A model generated the notes under the pieces. That model ran no database searches. It was not told where the DNA came from and saw only the letters and a list, made by a program, of their open reading frames with translations. Shown piece after piece: positions 16,503 through 23,426 of a stretch of 64,000 bases of DNA. Within the stretch, counting starts at the first letter, position 1; each line of letters begins with the position of its first letter. The translations under genes were made by a program, and so were the position numbers. Origin of the DNA: Acidimicrobiales bacterium (lineage in GTDB: Bacteria > Actinomycetota > Acidimicrobiia > Acidimicrobiales > Iamiaceae); assembly GCA_025463985.1 (NCBI GenBank), contig JAODBM010000002.1, positions 174,650-238,649 of the forward strand, written 5' to 3'.

Positions 16503-16524
16503 TTGTACCGACCAGTACAATACA
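16503..16524. promoter_or_regulatory. Shared operator, copy B (SDR / E1 dehydrogenase gap)
   Basis: This is the clearest copy: TTGTAC and GTACAA form a perfect 6-bp inverted repeat around CGACCA. TACAAT at 16516-16521 serves as a -10 hexamer for the plus-strand gene. A start site about 7 nt later would fall only a few bases before its GTG, so that mRNA may be nearly leaderless. Confidence 0.75.
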
Positions 16525-16530
16525 TCCTTC

Positions 16531-18522
16531 GTGGCCCCCGATCGATCCTCGCCCGGCACGTTCTCGACCGCCGACCTCGTCGAGATGCACCGGCAGATGT
16601 TGGTGATCCGCGGGTTCGAGACGCGCGTCTCCGCGCTCTATCGCGCGGGCGAGGTGCCGGGGTTCGTGCACCTCTCGATCGGCCAGGAAGCCGCGGCCGT
16701 CGGTGCCTGCTGGCCCCTCGGTCCCGCCGACGTGATCACCTCGACCCACCGGGGCCACGGCCACTGCCTCGCCAAGGGTCTGGACCCCCTCGGCATGTTC
16801 GCCGAGCTGATGGCCCGGGAGCAGGGCACGAACCGGGGGCGCGGCGGCTCGATGCACATCGCCGACCCGGGCATCGGGATCTTCGGCGCCAACGGCATCG
16901 TGGCCGCCGGCCTGCCGATCGCCGTGGGCGCCGCGACGGCGGCTCAGCTTCGAGCGGATGGAAGCGTTGCCGTCGCGTTCTTCGGCGACGGTGCGGTGGC
17001 CGCGGGCGCGTTCCACGAGGCGGTCAACCTGGCTGCCGTGTGGGGGTTGCCCGCGATCTTCTTCTGTGAGAACAACGGGTACGCCGAGTTCTCGCCGGTG
17101 GCGACCCAGCACGCGGCATCGCTCGAGCAGCGGGCCGCGGGCTACGGCATGGCGTTCGTCGCCGTCGACGGCAACGACGTGGTCGCGACGGCGGCCGCCA
17201 TGCATGACGTGGTCGCCGGCATCCGCGCCGGCGACGGGCCCACCCTCGTCGAGGCCATCACCTACCGGTGGCACGGCCACTACGAGGGCGATCCCGAGCG
17301 CTACCGCAGCCCCGATGAGCTCGACACGTGGAAGGCGCAGGACCCGTTGCTCGTCCACGAGCAGCGCCTCCTTGCCGCCGGTGTCGGGGAGGACGCCATC
17401 CGCGCGCTGGCGGCGTCGGTGATGGAGGAGCTGGACGAGGCCGTCGACGCGGCGCGGCGGCTCGACCCTCCGTCCCCCGACGCGCTGGCCAACTTCGTGG
17501 TCCGCCCGCGACCAGTCTTCGCCGAGCCTCCGCCGCCGGCAGCCGATGCGCCGATCTTCCGCACGATGGACGCCGTGCACAACGCGCTCGAGGCCGAGCT
17601 GGAGAGCGACGACCGGGTGTTCCTCGCGGGGATCGACGTCGGCGCCGGCGGCAACGTCTTCGCGCTCACCCGTGGCCTCCACGAGCGCTTCGGCCAGCGC
17701 GTCCGCGACACGCCGATCTCCGAGACCGCGATCATGGGCGTGGGCGTCGGCGCGGCGATGGCCGGGCTGCACCCGGTGGTCGAGCTCATGTACCTCGACT
17801 TCGTCGGCGTCTGCTTCGACCAGCTGTTGAACCAGGCCGCCAAGATGCCGTTCATGACCGGTGGGGCGGCCCAGATGGCCCTGACGGTGCGGACCCAGTT
17901 CGGCGCCGGACGGTCCTCCGGGAGCCAGCACTCGCAGAGCCTCGAGGCGCTGCTCGCGCACATCCCGGGCCTGACCGTGGTCATGCCGTCGACGCCGGCC
18001 GACACCTACGGCCTGCTCCGCGCCGCGATCCAGGACCCCAACCCCGTGGTCTTCATCGAGAACCGGCTGCTCTACGGCATGAAGGGCCCGCAGCCCGCGG
18101 CCGACCACGTCGTCCCGCTCGGGAAGGCGACGATCGTGCGCCCCGGCACCGACGTGACGGTCGTGTCGATCTCACGCATGGTCCACGACGTCGCCGCCGC
18201 CGCCGAGCACCTGTCAGCCGAGGGCATCTCCGTGGAGGTGATCGACCTGCGGACGGTGGCGCCGCTCGACATGGCATGCATCCTCGACTCGGTCGAGCGC
18301 ACGGGCCGGCTGCTGATCGCCCACGAGGCCGTCGTGCCGTTCGGCATCGGCGCCGAGATCGCCGCCACCGTCGCCCGCGAAGCCTTCTGGCACCTCGACG
18401 CCCCCATCGAGCGGATCGGCGCCGCACCCACGCCGGCGCCCTACGCCCCGTCCCTGGAGCGGGCCTGGCTCCCCGACCGCGACCGCATCACCGACGCCAT
18501 CCGCCGCCTCGCCGCGGTCTAG
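16531..18522 (+). CDS. Thiamine-dependent dehydrogenase E1, alpha and beta fused
   Basis: A 663-aa fusion of the two E1 subunits of a 2-oxo acid (pyruvate, acetoin or branched-chain type) dehydrogenase. Residues about 1-320 are E1-alpha, with the thiamine diphosphate motif from GDGAVAAGAFHEAVN (near 152) to ENN. Residues about 343-663 are E1-beta, from MDAVHNALEAEL through ISETAIMGVGVGAAM to IERIGAAPTPAPY. Such enzymes normally need E2 and E3 partners, and none is encoded within the window. Genes of this layout occur in catabolic clusters where the function may be cleavage of a 2-oxo or alpha-hydroxyketone intermediate. The GTG at 16531 is used because the operator and -10 lie immediately upstream; an upstream in-frame start would overlap the operator. 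Confidence 0.9.
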   Translation: MAPDRSSPGTFSTADLVEMHRQMLVIRGFETRVSALYRAGEVPGFVHLSIGQEAAAVGACWPLGPADVITSTHRGHGHCLAKGLDPLGMFAELMAREQGTNRGRGGSMHIADPGIGIFGANGIVAAGLPIAVGAATAAQLRADGSVAVAFFGDGAVAAGAFHEAVNLAAVWGLPAIFFCENNGYAEFSPVATQHAASLEQRAAGYGMAFVAVDGNDVVATAAAMHDVVAGIRAGDGPTLVEAITYRWHGHYEGDPERYRSPDELDTWKAQDPLLVHEQRLLAAGVGEDAIRALAASVMEELDEAVDAARRLDPPSPDALANFVVRPRPVFAEPPPPAADAPIFRTMDAVHNALEAELESDDRVFLAGIDVGAGGNVFALTRGLHERFGQRVRDTPISETAIMGVGVGAAMAGLHPVVELMYLDFVGVCFDQLLNQAAKMPFMTGGAAQMALTVRTQFGAGRSSGSQHSQSLEALLAHIPGLTVVMPSTPADTYGLLRAAIQDPNPVVFIENRLLYGMKGPQPAADHVVPLGKATIVRPGTDVTVVSISRMVHDVAAAAEHLSAEGISVEVIDLRTVAPLDMACILDSVERTGRLLIAHEAVVPFGIGAEIAATVAREAFWHLDAPIERIGAAPTPAPYAPSLERAWLPDRDRITDAIRRLAAV

Positions 18523-18577
18523 CAGCCGGGAGGCCGCGGCGAGCACGCTGGCGTCCGACGGCAAAGGCCGAACCGGG

Positions 18578-18616
18578 TAGACACGAGCGACGCTTGGGCT
18601 ACCATGTAGCACATGG
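18578..18616 (+). promoter_or_regulatory. Promoter and operator-like palindrome of the vapBC pair
   Basis: TAGACA (18578-18583) and TACCAT (18600-18605) are spaced 16 nt. A perfect inverted repeat, CCATGT-AGC-ACATGG, at 18602-18616 overlaps the -10 and the antitoxin start codon. This is the expected place for autorepression by an antitoxin-toxin complex, and the predicted start site implies a leaderless mRNA. Confidence 0.55.
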
Positions 18617-18888
18617 GTCAGGTCGGCGTCCGAGCGCTGAAGCAGAACGCGTCAGCCGTGGTGGCCGCGGCCGCCGCTGGTGACGAGGTCACCATCACCG
18701 ACCGAGGTCGTCCCGTCGCGCAGCTCGGACCCATCGCCTCCAGCCGACTCGAGGCGATGGTGGCCTCGGGCCGCGCCCGCCCGGCCAAACGGCGCATCGC
18801 CGAGCTCGACCCGCCAGCGCGTCGCAGGTCGGGGCGACCGTCGTTGTCCACGACGCTCGCCGAGATGCGCGAGGCCGAGCGGTACTGA
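18613..18888 (+). CDS. vapB: Phd/YefM-type antitoxin (VapB-like)
   Basis: A 91-aa antitoxin. The N-terminal half, with VGVRALKQNASAVVAAAAAGD and then VTITDRGRPVAQLGP, is the classic Phd/YefM DNA-binding fold. The C-terminal part, rich in Arg and Glu, would wrap the toxin. It begins at an ATG embedded in an inverted repeat and is followed 6 nt later by the PIN-domain toxin gene. The pair sits at the edge of a rearranged stretch (18.5-20.5 kb) that breaks up the catabolic gene order. Confidence 0.9.
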   Translation: MGQVGVRALKQNASAVVAAAAAGDEVTITDRGRPVAQLGPIASSRLEAMVASGRARPAKRRIAELDPPARRRSGRPSLSTTLAEMREAERY

Positions 18889-18894
18889 GCCGAT

Positions 18895-19287
18895 ATGGCC
18901 TACTACCTCGATACGTCCGCCGCGGTGAAGCTCGTGGTCGAGGAACGGGGATCAAAGGCCTTGCGCGGATGGCTCGGGCGAGCCCGCACCGCGATCGTCT
19001 CGAGCGACCTGCTCCGAACGGAGCTCTTGCGGGCCACGCGTCGCAGCGCACCAGAACGCATGCAGCAGGCGCGGGCGGTGCTCGACTCGCTCGTCCTGGT
19101 GACGCTGTCCACCCCGCTGTTCGAGCGGGCCGCAGCGCTCGAGCCGGACATGCTTCGCAGCCTCGACGCGCTCCACCTCGCGGCGGCGCTAGATCTTGGC
19201 GACGACCTCGACGGGATCATCACCTACGACGAGCGCCTGGCGGCAGCGGCGCAGACCCTCGGCGTCACCGTGGTCGCGCCGAGCTGA
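18895..19287 (+). CDS. vapC: PIN-domain ribonuclease toxin (VapC-like)
   Basis: A 130-aa PIN-domain RNase. The acidic metal-binding residues are visible: the Asp in [11 protein letters not shown], the Glu in [12 protein letters not shown], the Asp in [11 protein letters not shown] and the Asp in [13 protein letters not shown]. This family cleaves tRNA or rRNA when released from its antitoxin. It lies 6 nt after the antitoxin gene and would be co-transcribed with it. The target here is unknown. Confidence 0.92.
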   Translation: MAYYLDTSAAVKLVVEERGSKALRGWLGRARTAIVSSDLLRTELLRATRRSAPERMQQARAVLDSLVLVTLSTPLFERAAALEPDMLRSLDALHLAAALDLGDDLDGIITYDERLAAAAQTLGVTVVAPS

Positions 19288-19298
19288 CCGAGCTCGAC

Positions 19299-19456
19299 GC
19301 CGCCTCCTTGCGGAAGGGCTGGCCGGCATCGGGCAACGAGGCGGCAGCGGTAGGTGAGCCAGCGGGCGGCCTCGAGCTCGGTGGCGATGTCGGCGAGCTT
19401 GAACTGGACGGCTTGGAACTTCGCGATGGGCTGGCCGAACTGCTGGCGCTGGCGCG
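19299..19456 (-). pseudogene. Duplicated acyl-CoA dehydrogenase fragment
   Basis: These 158 bases match 20677-20833, inside the intact acyl-CoA dehydrogenase gene, in the same orientation. They differ by three substitutions and one inserted A. The insertion shifts the frame, so nothing is made. In the reading direction it encodes part of the C-terminal helical domain ([14 protein letters not shown] to [11 protein letters not shown]). It ends 1 nt before the stop of the SDR gene and begins 11 nt after the vapC stop, so it marks a rearrangement boundary. Confidence 0.9.
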
Positions 19457-19457
19457 G

Positions 19458-20207
19458 CTAGGGGCGGACGTCGGCGCGTGCTTTGAGGATCGCTTTGAGG
19501 CGGTGCTCGACGGCGTCAGCGGAGTGGTCGTCGGTGAATACGTAATCGCGGCCGGTTCGGATCGCATCGATCACGTTGGTCGCGACAGTCATGGGATCAA
19601 CGCTCCCGATGGGGTTCATTCCGCTTCTGATGCGGCCGGGCATCACGACGCTCACCCCGACGGGGGCGCCCGTCGCGTCGAGTTCAGCTCGCAGGACGTC
19701 GGAGAGCCCGAGCACACCGTGCTTGGCGACCGTGTAAGGGCCGAGGCGAGGTCGGGGTAGCACCGCGGCCATAGAGGCAATGTTCACGACGTGGCCCCCA
19801 GCGCCTGAGGCGAGGATGCGCGGTACGAAGGCGCGAACGCCGTGGATAGTGCCCCACAGGTTCACGTCGAGAACTCGGTGCCACTCCTCGAGCGAGAGTT
19901 CCCAGCTGTTGCCCCGGTTGACGATCCCAGCGTTGTTGACGGCGACGTGCAGCGCCCCATAGCGGTCGACGACCCTCTGGGCGAGCCGATCGACGGCGTC
20001 GGAGTCTCGGACGTCCAGCTCGACCGCCTCGACCTCGGCTCCCGTCCCTCGCAGCGAGAACGCAGCGGCGACGACGGCGTCATTGTTCAGATCAGTCATC
20101 ACGACTCGCATGCGCTCCATAGCGAACGCTTCGGCGATCGCGAGACCGATTCCGCTGGCGGCGCCTGTCACGACGGCGATGCGCCCCTTGAGCCGGTCCA
20201 TGCTCAA
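19458..20207 (-). CDS. SDR family oxidoreductase in the rearranged segment
   Basis: A classical SDR of 249 aa with TGAASGIG, NNAGIVNRG, NIASMAAVLP for the serine, and YTVAKHGVLG for the catalytic Tyr and Lys. The C-terminus lacks the DGG motif of the oxoacyl-reductase-like members nearby; it resembles stand-alone alcohol/ketone SDRs. The TTG start at 20207 is chosen because GGAGAG lies 6 nt upstream; an ATG two codons later is possible. Base composition is visibly less GC-rich than the neighbours, and the gene sits between a 158-bp duplicated fragment and the source of that fragment, so it probably arrived by insertion. Codons such as ATA and TTC-rich stretches are more frequent here. Confidence 0.88.
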   Translation of the reverse strand: MSMDRLKGRIAVVTGAASGIGLAIAEAFAMERMRVVMTDLNNDAVVAAAFSLRGTGAEVEAVELDVRDSDAVDRLAQRVVDRYGALHVAVNNAGIVNRGNSWELSLEEWHRVLDVNLWGTIHGVRAFVPRILASGAGGHVVNIASMAAVLPRPRLGPYTVAKHGVLGLSDVLRAELDATGAPVGVSVVMPGRIRSGMNPIGSVDPMTVATNVIDAIRTGRDYVFTDDHSADAVEHRLKAILKARADVRP

Positions 20208-20213
20208 ACACTA

Positions 20214-20228
20214 CTCTCCAATAGAGAG
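20214..20228. promoter_or_regulatory. Inverted repeat in front of the inserted SDR
   Basis: CTCTC and GAGAG flank CAATA, a perfect 5-bp inverted repeat just upstream of the SDR start on the minus strand. The GGAGAG part also provides its ribosome binding site. It could be an operator or only a small structure. Confidence 0.3.
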
Positions 20229-20246
20229 AACCACGTTTACGAAGGA

Positions 20247-20421
20247 ATGACCGTGGGGCGTAACCGGAGAACGATCGAAGCACTGCATGACCTGTCTGGA
20301 AAGGTCGCGGTCGTCATCTGATGAGGTAGCGGTCCTCGCCGTACACCTTGCCTCTGACGCCTCAAGCTTCACCACCGGTTCGATCATTCGTGTCGATGGT
20401 GGAATCACTCGCAGGGTCTGA
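20247..20421 (+). pseudogene. Remnant of an SDR gene with its middle deleted
   Basis: From ATG 20247 (with GAAGGA upstream) an open frame gives an SDR-like N-terminus, ALHDLSGKVAVVI, and stops at 20319-20321. Two bases later, in a different frame, 20323-20421 gives an SDR-like C-terminus, VHLASDASSFTTGSIIRVDGG, ending in TGA. The roughly 200 codons that should lie between are missing. An intact gene with this start and this end was therefore reduced by an internal deletion with a frameshift. It is on the plus strand, divergent from the intact SDR. Confidence 0.8.
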
Positions 20422-20486
20422 TCGCTCGCATTCGGTCGGCTTTCCTCCGATCGGTCGATGGCAGACTGGGACCGCGGGCGGCCGGG

Positions 20487-21635
20487 TCAGCAGCCCAGCT
20501 CGCGGGCGATCACGAGGTGCTGGATCTCGTTGGTGCCCTCGCCGATCTCGAGGACCTTCGCGTCGCAGTAGAAGCGGGCCACCGGCGACTCGAGCATGTA
20601 GCCGACGCCGCCGTGGATCTGGACCGCCTCGGACGCCGCCCAGACCGCAAGGCGGGACGCCTTCAGCTTGGCCATGGCCGCCTCCTTGCGGAAGGGCTGG
20701 CCGGCGTCGCGCAACGAGGCGGCGCGGTAGGTGAGCCAGCGGGCGGCCTCGAGCTCGGTGGCGATGTCGGCGAGCTTGAACTGGACGGCCTGGAACTTCG
20801 CGATGGGCTGGCCGAACTGCTGGCGCTGGCGCGCGTAGTCGGTCGCGAGGTCGAGGACGGCTTGGGTCAGGCTGAGCGACAGCGCGGCGATGGAGATGCG
20901 GCCGACCTCGAGCGTGCTGAGGAACTGGCCGAGGCCCATCTCCGGGTCACCGACGAGTTGCTCGTCGGGGACCCGCACGTCGTCGAAGTACAGCTCGCGG
21001 GTGTCGAGGCCCTTCCAGCCGATGCCGCGCATCTTCGGGCCCATCGTGTAGCCGGGCGTGCCCTTCTCGACGACGAAGCTCCCGTACCGCGGCGCGGGCT
21101 CGTCGGCCGACTCGGTGCGGGCCAGGAGCGTCACCCCGAACGACATGTCCGTGCCGGCGTTGGAGATGAACGTCTTGCGCCCGTTGATCGACCAACCGCC
21201 GTCCTGCCGCGTCGCCCGCGTGCGGATGCCGCGCGCGTCGGAGCCGGCGTCGGGCTCGGTGAGGCCGAACGCACCGAGGCCGCGTCCCTCAGCGAGCGGT
21301 CGCAGCCAGCGCTCTCGCTGTGCGTCGGTGCCGAACCGGTACAGCGGCAACGAGCCGATCGTCACGTGCGCCTGCCATGCGGCCGCGACCGACTGGTCGG
21401 CCAGGCCGATCTGCTCCATGGCCGCGACGAAGCCGACGGTGGACATGCCAAGCCCACCCCACTCTTCGGGGATCAGCACGCCGAGCAGCCCCAGCGCGCC
21501 CATCTCGCGGAGGAGATCGGTCGGGCACCGCTCCTCCTCCCACGCACGCGGGGCGCGCACGGCGATCTCCTTCTGTGCGTAGTCGCGGCAGAGCGCGGCC
21601 AGCTCGCGTTCGGGCTCGGTGAGCGAGAAGTCCAT
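20487..21635 (-). CDS. Acyl-CoA dehydrogenase
   Basis: A flavin-dependent acyl-CoA dehydrogenase of 382 aa, the normal length. The N-terminal helical domain leads to LTEPDAGSDARG (flavin and substrate contacts). The C-terminal domain has [31 protein letters not shown] and EGTNEIQHLV, the last holding the usual catalytic Glu position. It would introduce an alpha,beta double bond into an acyl-CoA. ATG 21635 is used; a GTG one codon earlier is possible. It is divergent from the aldolase-like gene with operator copy C in between. A 157-bp internal portion (20677-20833) has a degenerate duplicate near vapC. Confidence 0.93.
   Translation of the reverse strand: MDFSLTEPERELAALCRDYAQKEIAVRAPRAWEEERCPTDLLREMGALGLLGVLIPEEWGGLGMSTVGFVAAMEQIGLADQSVAAAWQAHVTIGSLPLYRFGTDAQRERWLRPLAEGRGLGAFGLTEPDAGSDARGIRTRATRQDGGWSINGRKTFISNAGTDMSFGVTLLARTESADEPAPRYGSFVVEKGTPGYTMGPKMRGIGWKGLDTRELYFDDVRVPDEQLVGDPEMGLGQFLSTLEVGRISIAALSLSLTQAVLDLATDYARQRQQFGQPIAKFQAVQFKLADIATELEAARWLTYRAASLRDAGQPFRKEAAMAKLKASRLAVWAASEAVQIHGGVGYMLESPVARFYCDAKVLEIGEGTNEIQHLVIARELGC
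20677..20833 (-). repeat. Source copy of the 158-bp duplication
   Basis: This internal part of the acyl-CoA dehydrogenase gene is repeated at 19299-19456 with three substitutions and one indel. The two copies are 1.2 kb apart in direct orientation and bracket an inserted SDR and an SDR remnant. Confidence 0.9.
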
Positions 21636-21647
21636 CACCCGATCCTA

Positions 21648-21665
21648 TTGGACCGACCGGTACAA
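21648..21665. promoter_or_regulatory. Shared operator, copy C (acyl-CoA dehydrogenase / aldolase gap)
   Basis: TTGGACCGACCGGTACAA, with one mismatch to the common left half and a full GTACAA right half. For the plus strand the candidate -10 is TACAAC at 21661-21666 or TACGAT just downstream. The second would make the aldolase mRNA almost leaderless. Confidence 0.7.
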
Positions 21666-21684
21666 CGGTCGTACGATCGCGGCC

Positions 21685-22452
21685 ATGGCGTCAGACCGCC
21701 CACCGCACGCGTTCCCGCACTTCGACGACGTCGACGAGGAGCGCCGGCATCGCAAGCAGCGCCTCGCCGCGGCCTTCCGGCTCTTCGGCCACTTCGGCTT
21801 CGACGAGGGCGCCGCTGGCCACATCACGGCCCGCGACCCCGAGCTGCTCGATCACTTCTGGGTGAACCCGCTCGCGATGAGCTTCAAGCAGATCCGGGTG
21901 AAGGACCTTCTCCTCGTGAACGACGCGGGCGAGGTCGTCGAGGGCAGCTGGCCGGTGAACGGCGCCGCGTTCGTGATCCATTCGCACATCCACGCGGCCC
22001 GTCCGGACGTCGTGGCCGCCGCGCACTCGCACTCCGTGCACGGCAAGGCATGGTCGTCGCTGCGCCGTCGCCTCGATCCGGTCACGCAGGATGCGTGCGC
22101 GTTCTACGGCGACCACGCGCTGTTCGACGACTACACCGGCGTCGTGCTCGACGACGAGGAGGGCAAGCGCATCGCGCACGCCCTCGGCGACCACAAGGCG
22201 GCGATCCTGGCGAACCACGGCCTGCTCACCGTCGGACGCAGCGTCGACGAGGCGGCGTGGTGGTTCATCACGATGGAGCGCTCGTGCCAGGCGCAGCTGC
22301 TCGCCGAGGCCGCGGGCACGCCGGTGCTCATCGACGCCGAGCAGGCCGAGAAGACCGCCCGCCGGGTCGGCAACTTCCGGGCCGGCTGGCTGTCGTTCCA
22401 GCCGCTCTACGACTGGATCGTCAGCGAGCAGCCCGGCCTCCTCGACGAGTAG
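21685..22452 (+). CDS. Class II aldolase/adducin family protein
   Basis: A 255-aa zinc-dependent class II aldolase/adducin fold. The metal-ligand histidines are visible in HSHIHAARPDVVAAAHSHS and the conserved ILANHGLLTVG follows. Family members are fuculose or ribulose phosphate aldolases, decarboxylases and dehydratases. In actinobacteria, copies with the GHITARDPE motif near the start often lie in degradation clusters, where they may split a C-C bond. The start at ATG 21685 is the first after the operator. It is regulated with the divergent acyl-CoA dehydrogenase by operator copy C. Confidence 0.9.
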   Translation: MASDRPPHAFPHFDDVDEERRHRKQRLAAAFRLFGHFGFDEGAAGHITARDPELLDHFWVNPLAMSFKQIRVKDLLLVNDAGEVVEGSWPVNGAAFVIHSHIHAARPDVVAAAHSHSVHGKAWSSLRRRLDPVTQDACAFYGDHALFDDYTGVVLDDEEGKRIAHALGDHKAAILANHGLLTVGRSVDEAAWWFITMERSCQAQLLAEAAGTPVLIDAEQAEKTARRVGNFRAGWLSFQPLYDWIVSEQPGLLDE

Positions 22453-22469
22453 GGCCCGGGCCGCTACTC
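22447..22469. terminator. Hairpin shared by convergent stops
   Basis: GAGTAG and CTACTC pair across an 11-nt GC-rich loop and span both stop codons of the convergent aldolase-like and SDR genes. It could end transcription in both directions, though no T-tract is present. Confidence 0.4.
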
Positions 22470-23426
22470 CCGAACGGCGTCGAGCGCGTCGGGCCCGTCG
22501 GGCACCAGGTGGGCCATGAACGTGGCCGACCAGTCGCCGAGGTCGGCGGGCACCGAGTAGCCGGACTCGTCGTTGATCGGTCCCCAGTTGCGAGCCACGT
22601 CCTCGATGGTCGGCTCCGGCGTGGGGTGGACGTAGCCCACCGTGGAACCGATGAAGATGCGGGCGAACCGGCCGGCGCCGGCCGCGTAGATCTCTCCGCT
22701 GACGGGGCAGTCCTGGTGGGCCAGGTAGGCGACCATCGGCGCGACGAGGTCCGGCGCCATCTGGGCCTCGATCGAGCCGGGATCCGGCCGGTCCGTGCCG
22801 TCGGCCGGGGGGGTCTGGCCGGCCATGCGGGTCCACGCCGCCGGCGCGATGAGGTTGACCTTGATGCCGTGCGCGGCCCCCGCCGTCGAGATGCTGCGCG
22901 TGAGGCCGACGACCGCCCCCTTTGCCGTCGCGTAGGAGGTGTTGTTCGGCAGCCCGAACAGCCCCGCCGACGTCGTCATCACGATGCGGCCGTAGCCCTG
23001 CTCGACCATGTGCGGCCAGGCGGCGCGGGTGGTGTTGAAGGAGCCGAGCACGTGCACGGCGAGGTGCCGCGCCAGGTTGTCCTCGTCGACCTCGGGCATG
23101 CCCGCCCAGCGGATGATGCCGGCGTTGTTGACCACGATGTCGATGCGCCCGAACTGCTCGACGGCCGCGTCGATCAGCGCCTGCGCCCCGTCGACCGTGG
23201 CCACGTCACTGGTGTCGGCGCTGGCCACGCCGCCGGCGTCGACGATCTCGGTGGCGACGCGGAACGCCGGCTGCGCGTCCGCGCCCTTGCCGCCCATCGA
23301 GCTGCCGAGATCGTTGACGACGACGCTGGCGCCCCGTGCGGCCAACAGGCGCGCGTGGGCCCGGCCGATCCCGCGGCCCGCGCCCGTGACGACGGCGACG
23401 CGGCCCTCGAAGCGGTGCTCGTTCAG
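22464..23426 (-). CDS. SDR family oxidoreductase, long form
   Basis: An SDR of about 320 aa with TGAGRGIGRAHA, VVNDLGSSMGGKG, NNAGIIRWAG, TTSAGLFGLPN for the serine and YATAKGAVVGL for the catalytic Tyr and Lys. The VVNDLG motif and the C-terminal extension after residue 250 resemble the hydroxyacyl-CoA dehydrogenase part of multifunctional beta-oxidation proteins. No ATG, GTG or TTG lies near the expected N-terminus; the best fit is a CTG that overlaps the upstream amidohydrolase stop (CTGA), which would need translational coupling. The two genes form one minus-strand operon under operator copy D. Confidence 0.85.
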   Translation of the reverse strand: MNEHRFEGRVAVVTGAGRGIGRAHARLLAARGASVVVNDLGSSMGGKGADAQPAFRVATEIVDAGGVASADTSDVATVDGAQALIDAAVEQFGRIDIVVNNAGIIRWAGMPEVDEDNLARHLAVHVLGSFNTTRAAWPHMVEQGYGRIVMTTSAGLFGLPNNTSYATAKGAVVGLTRSISTAGAAHGIKVNLIAPAAWTRMAGQTPPADGTDRPDPGSIEAQMAPDLVAPMVAYLAHQDCPVSGEIYAAGAGRFARIFIGSTVGYVHPTPEPTIEDVARNWGPINDESGYSVPADLGDWSATFMAHLVPDGPDALDAVRE

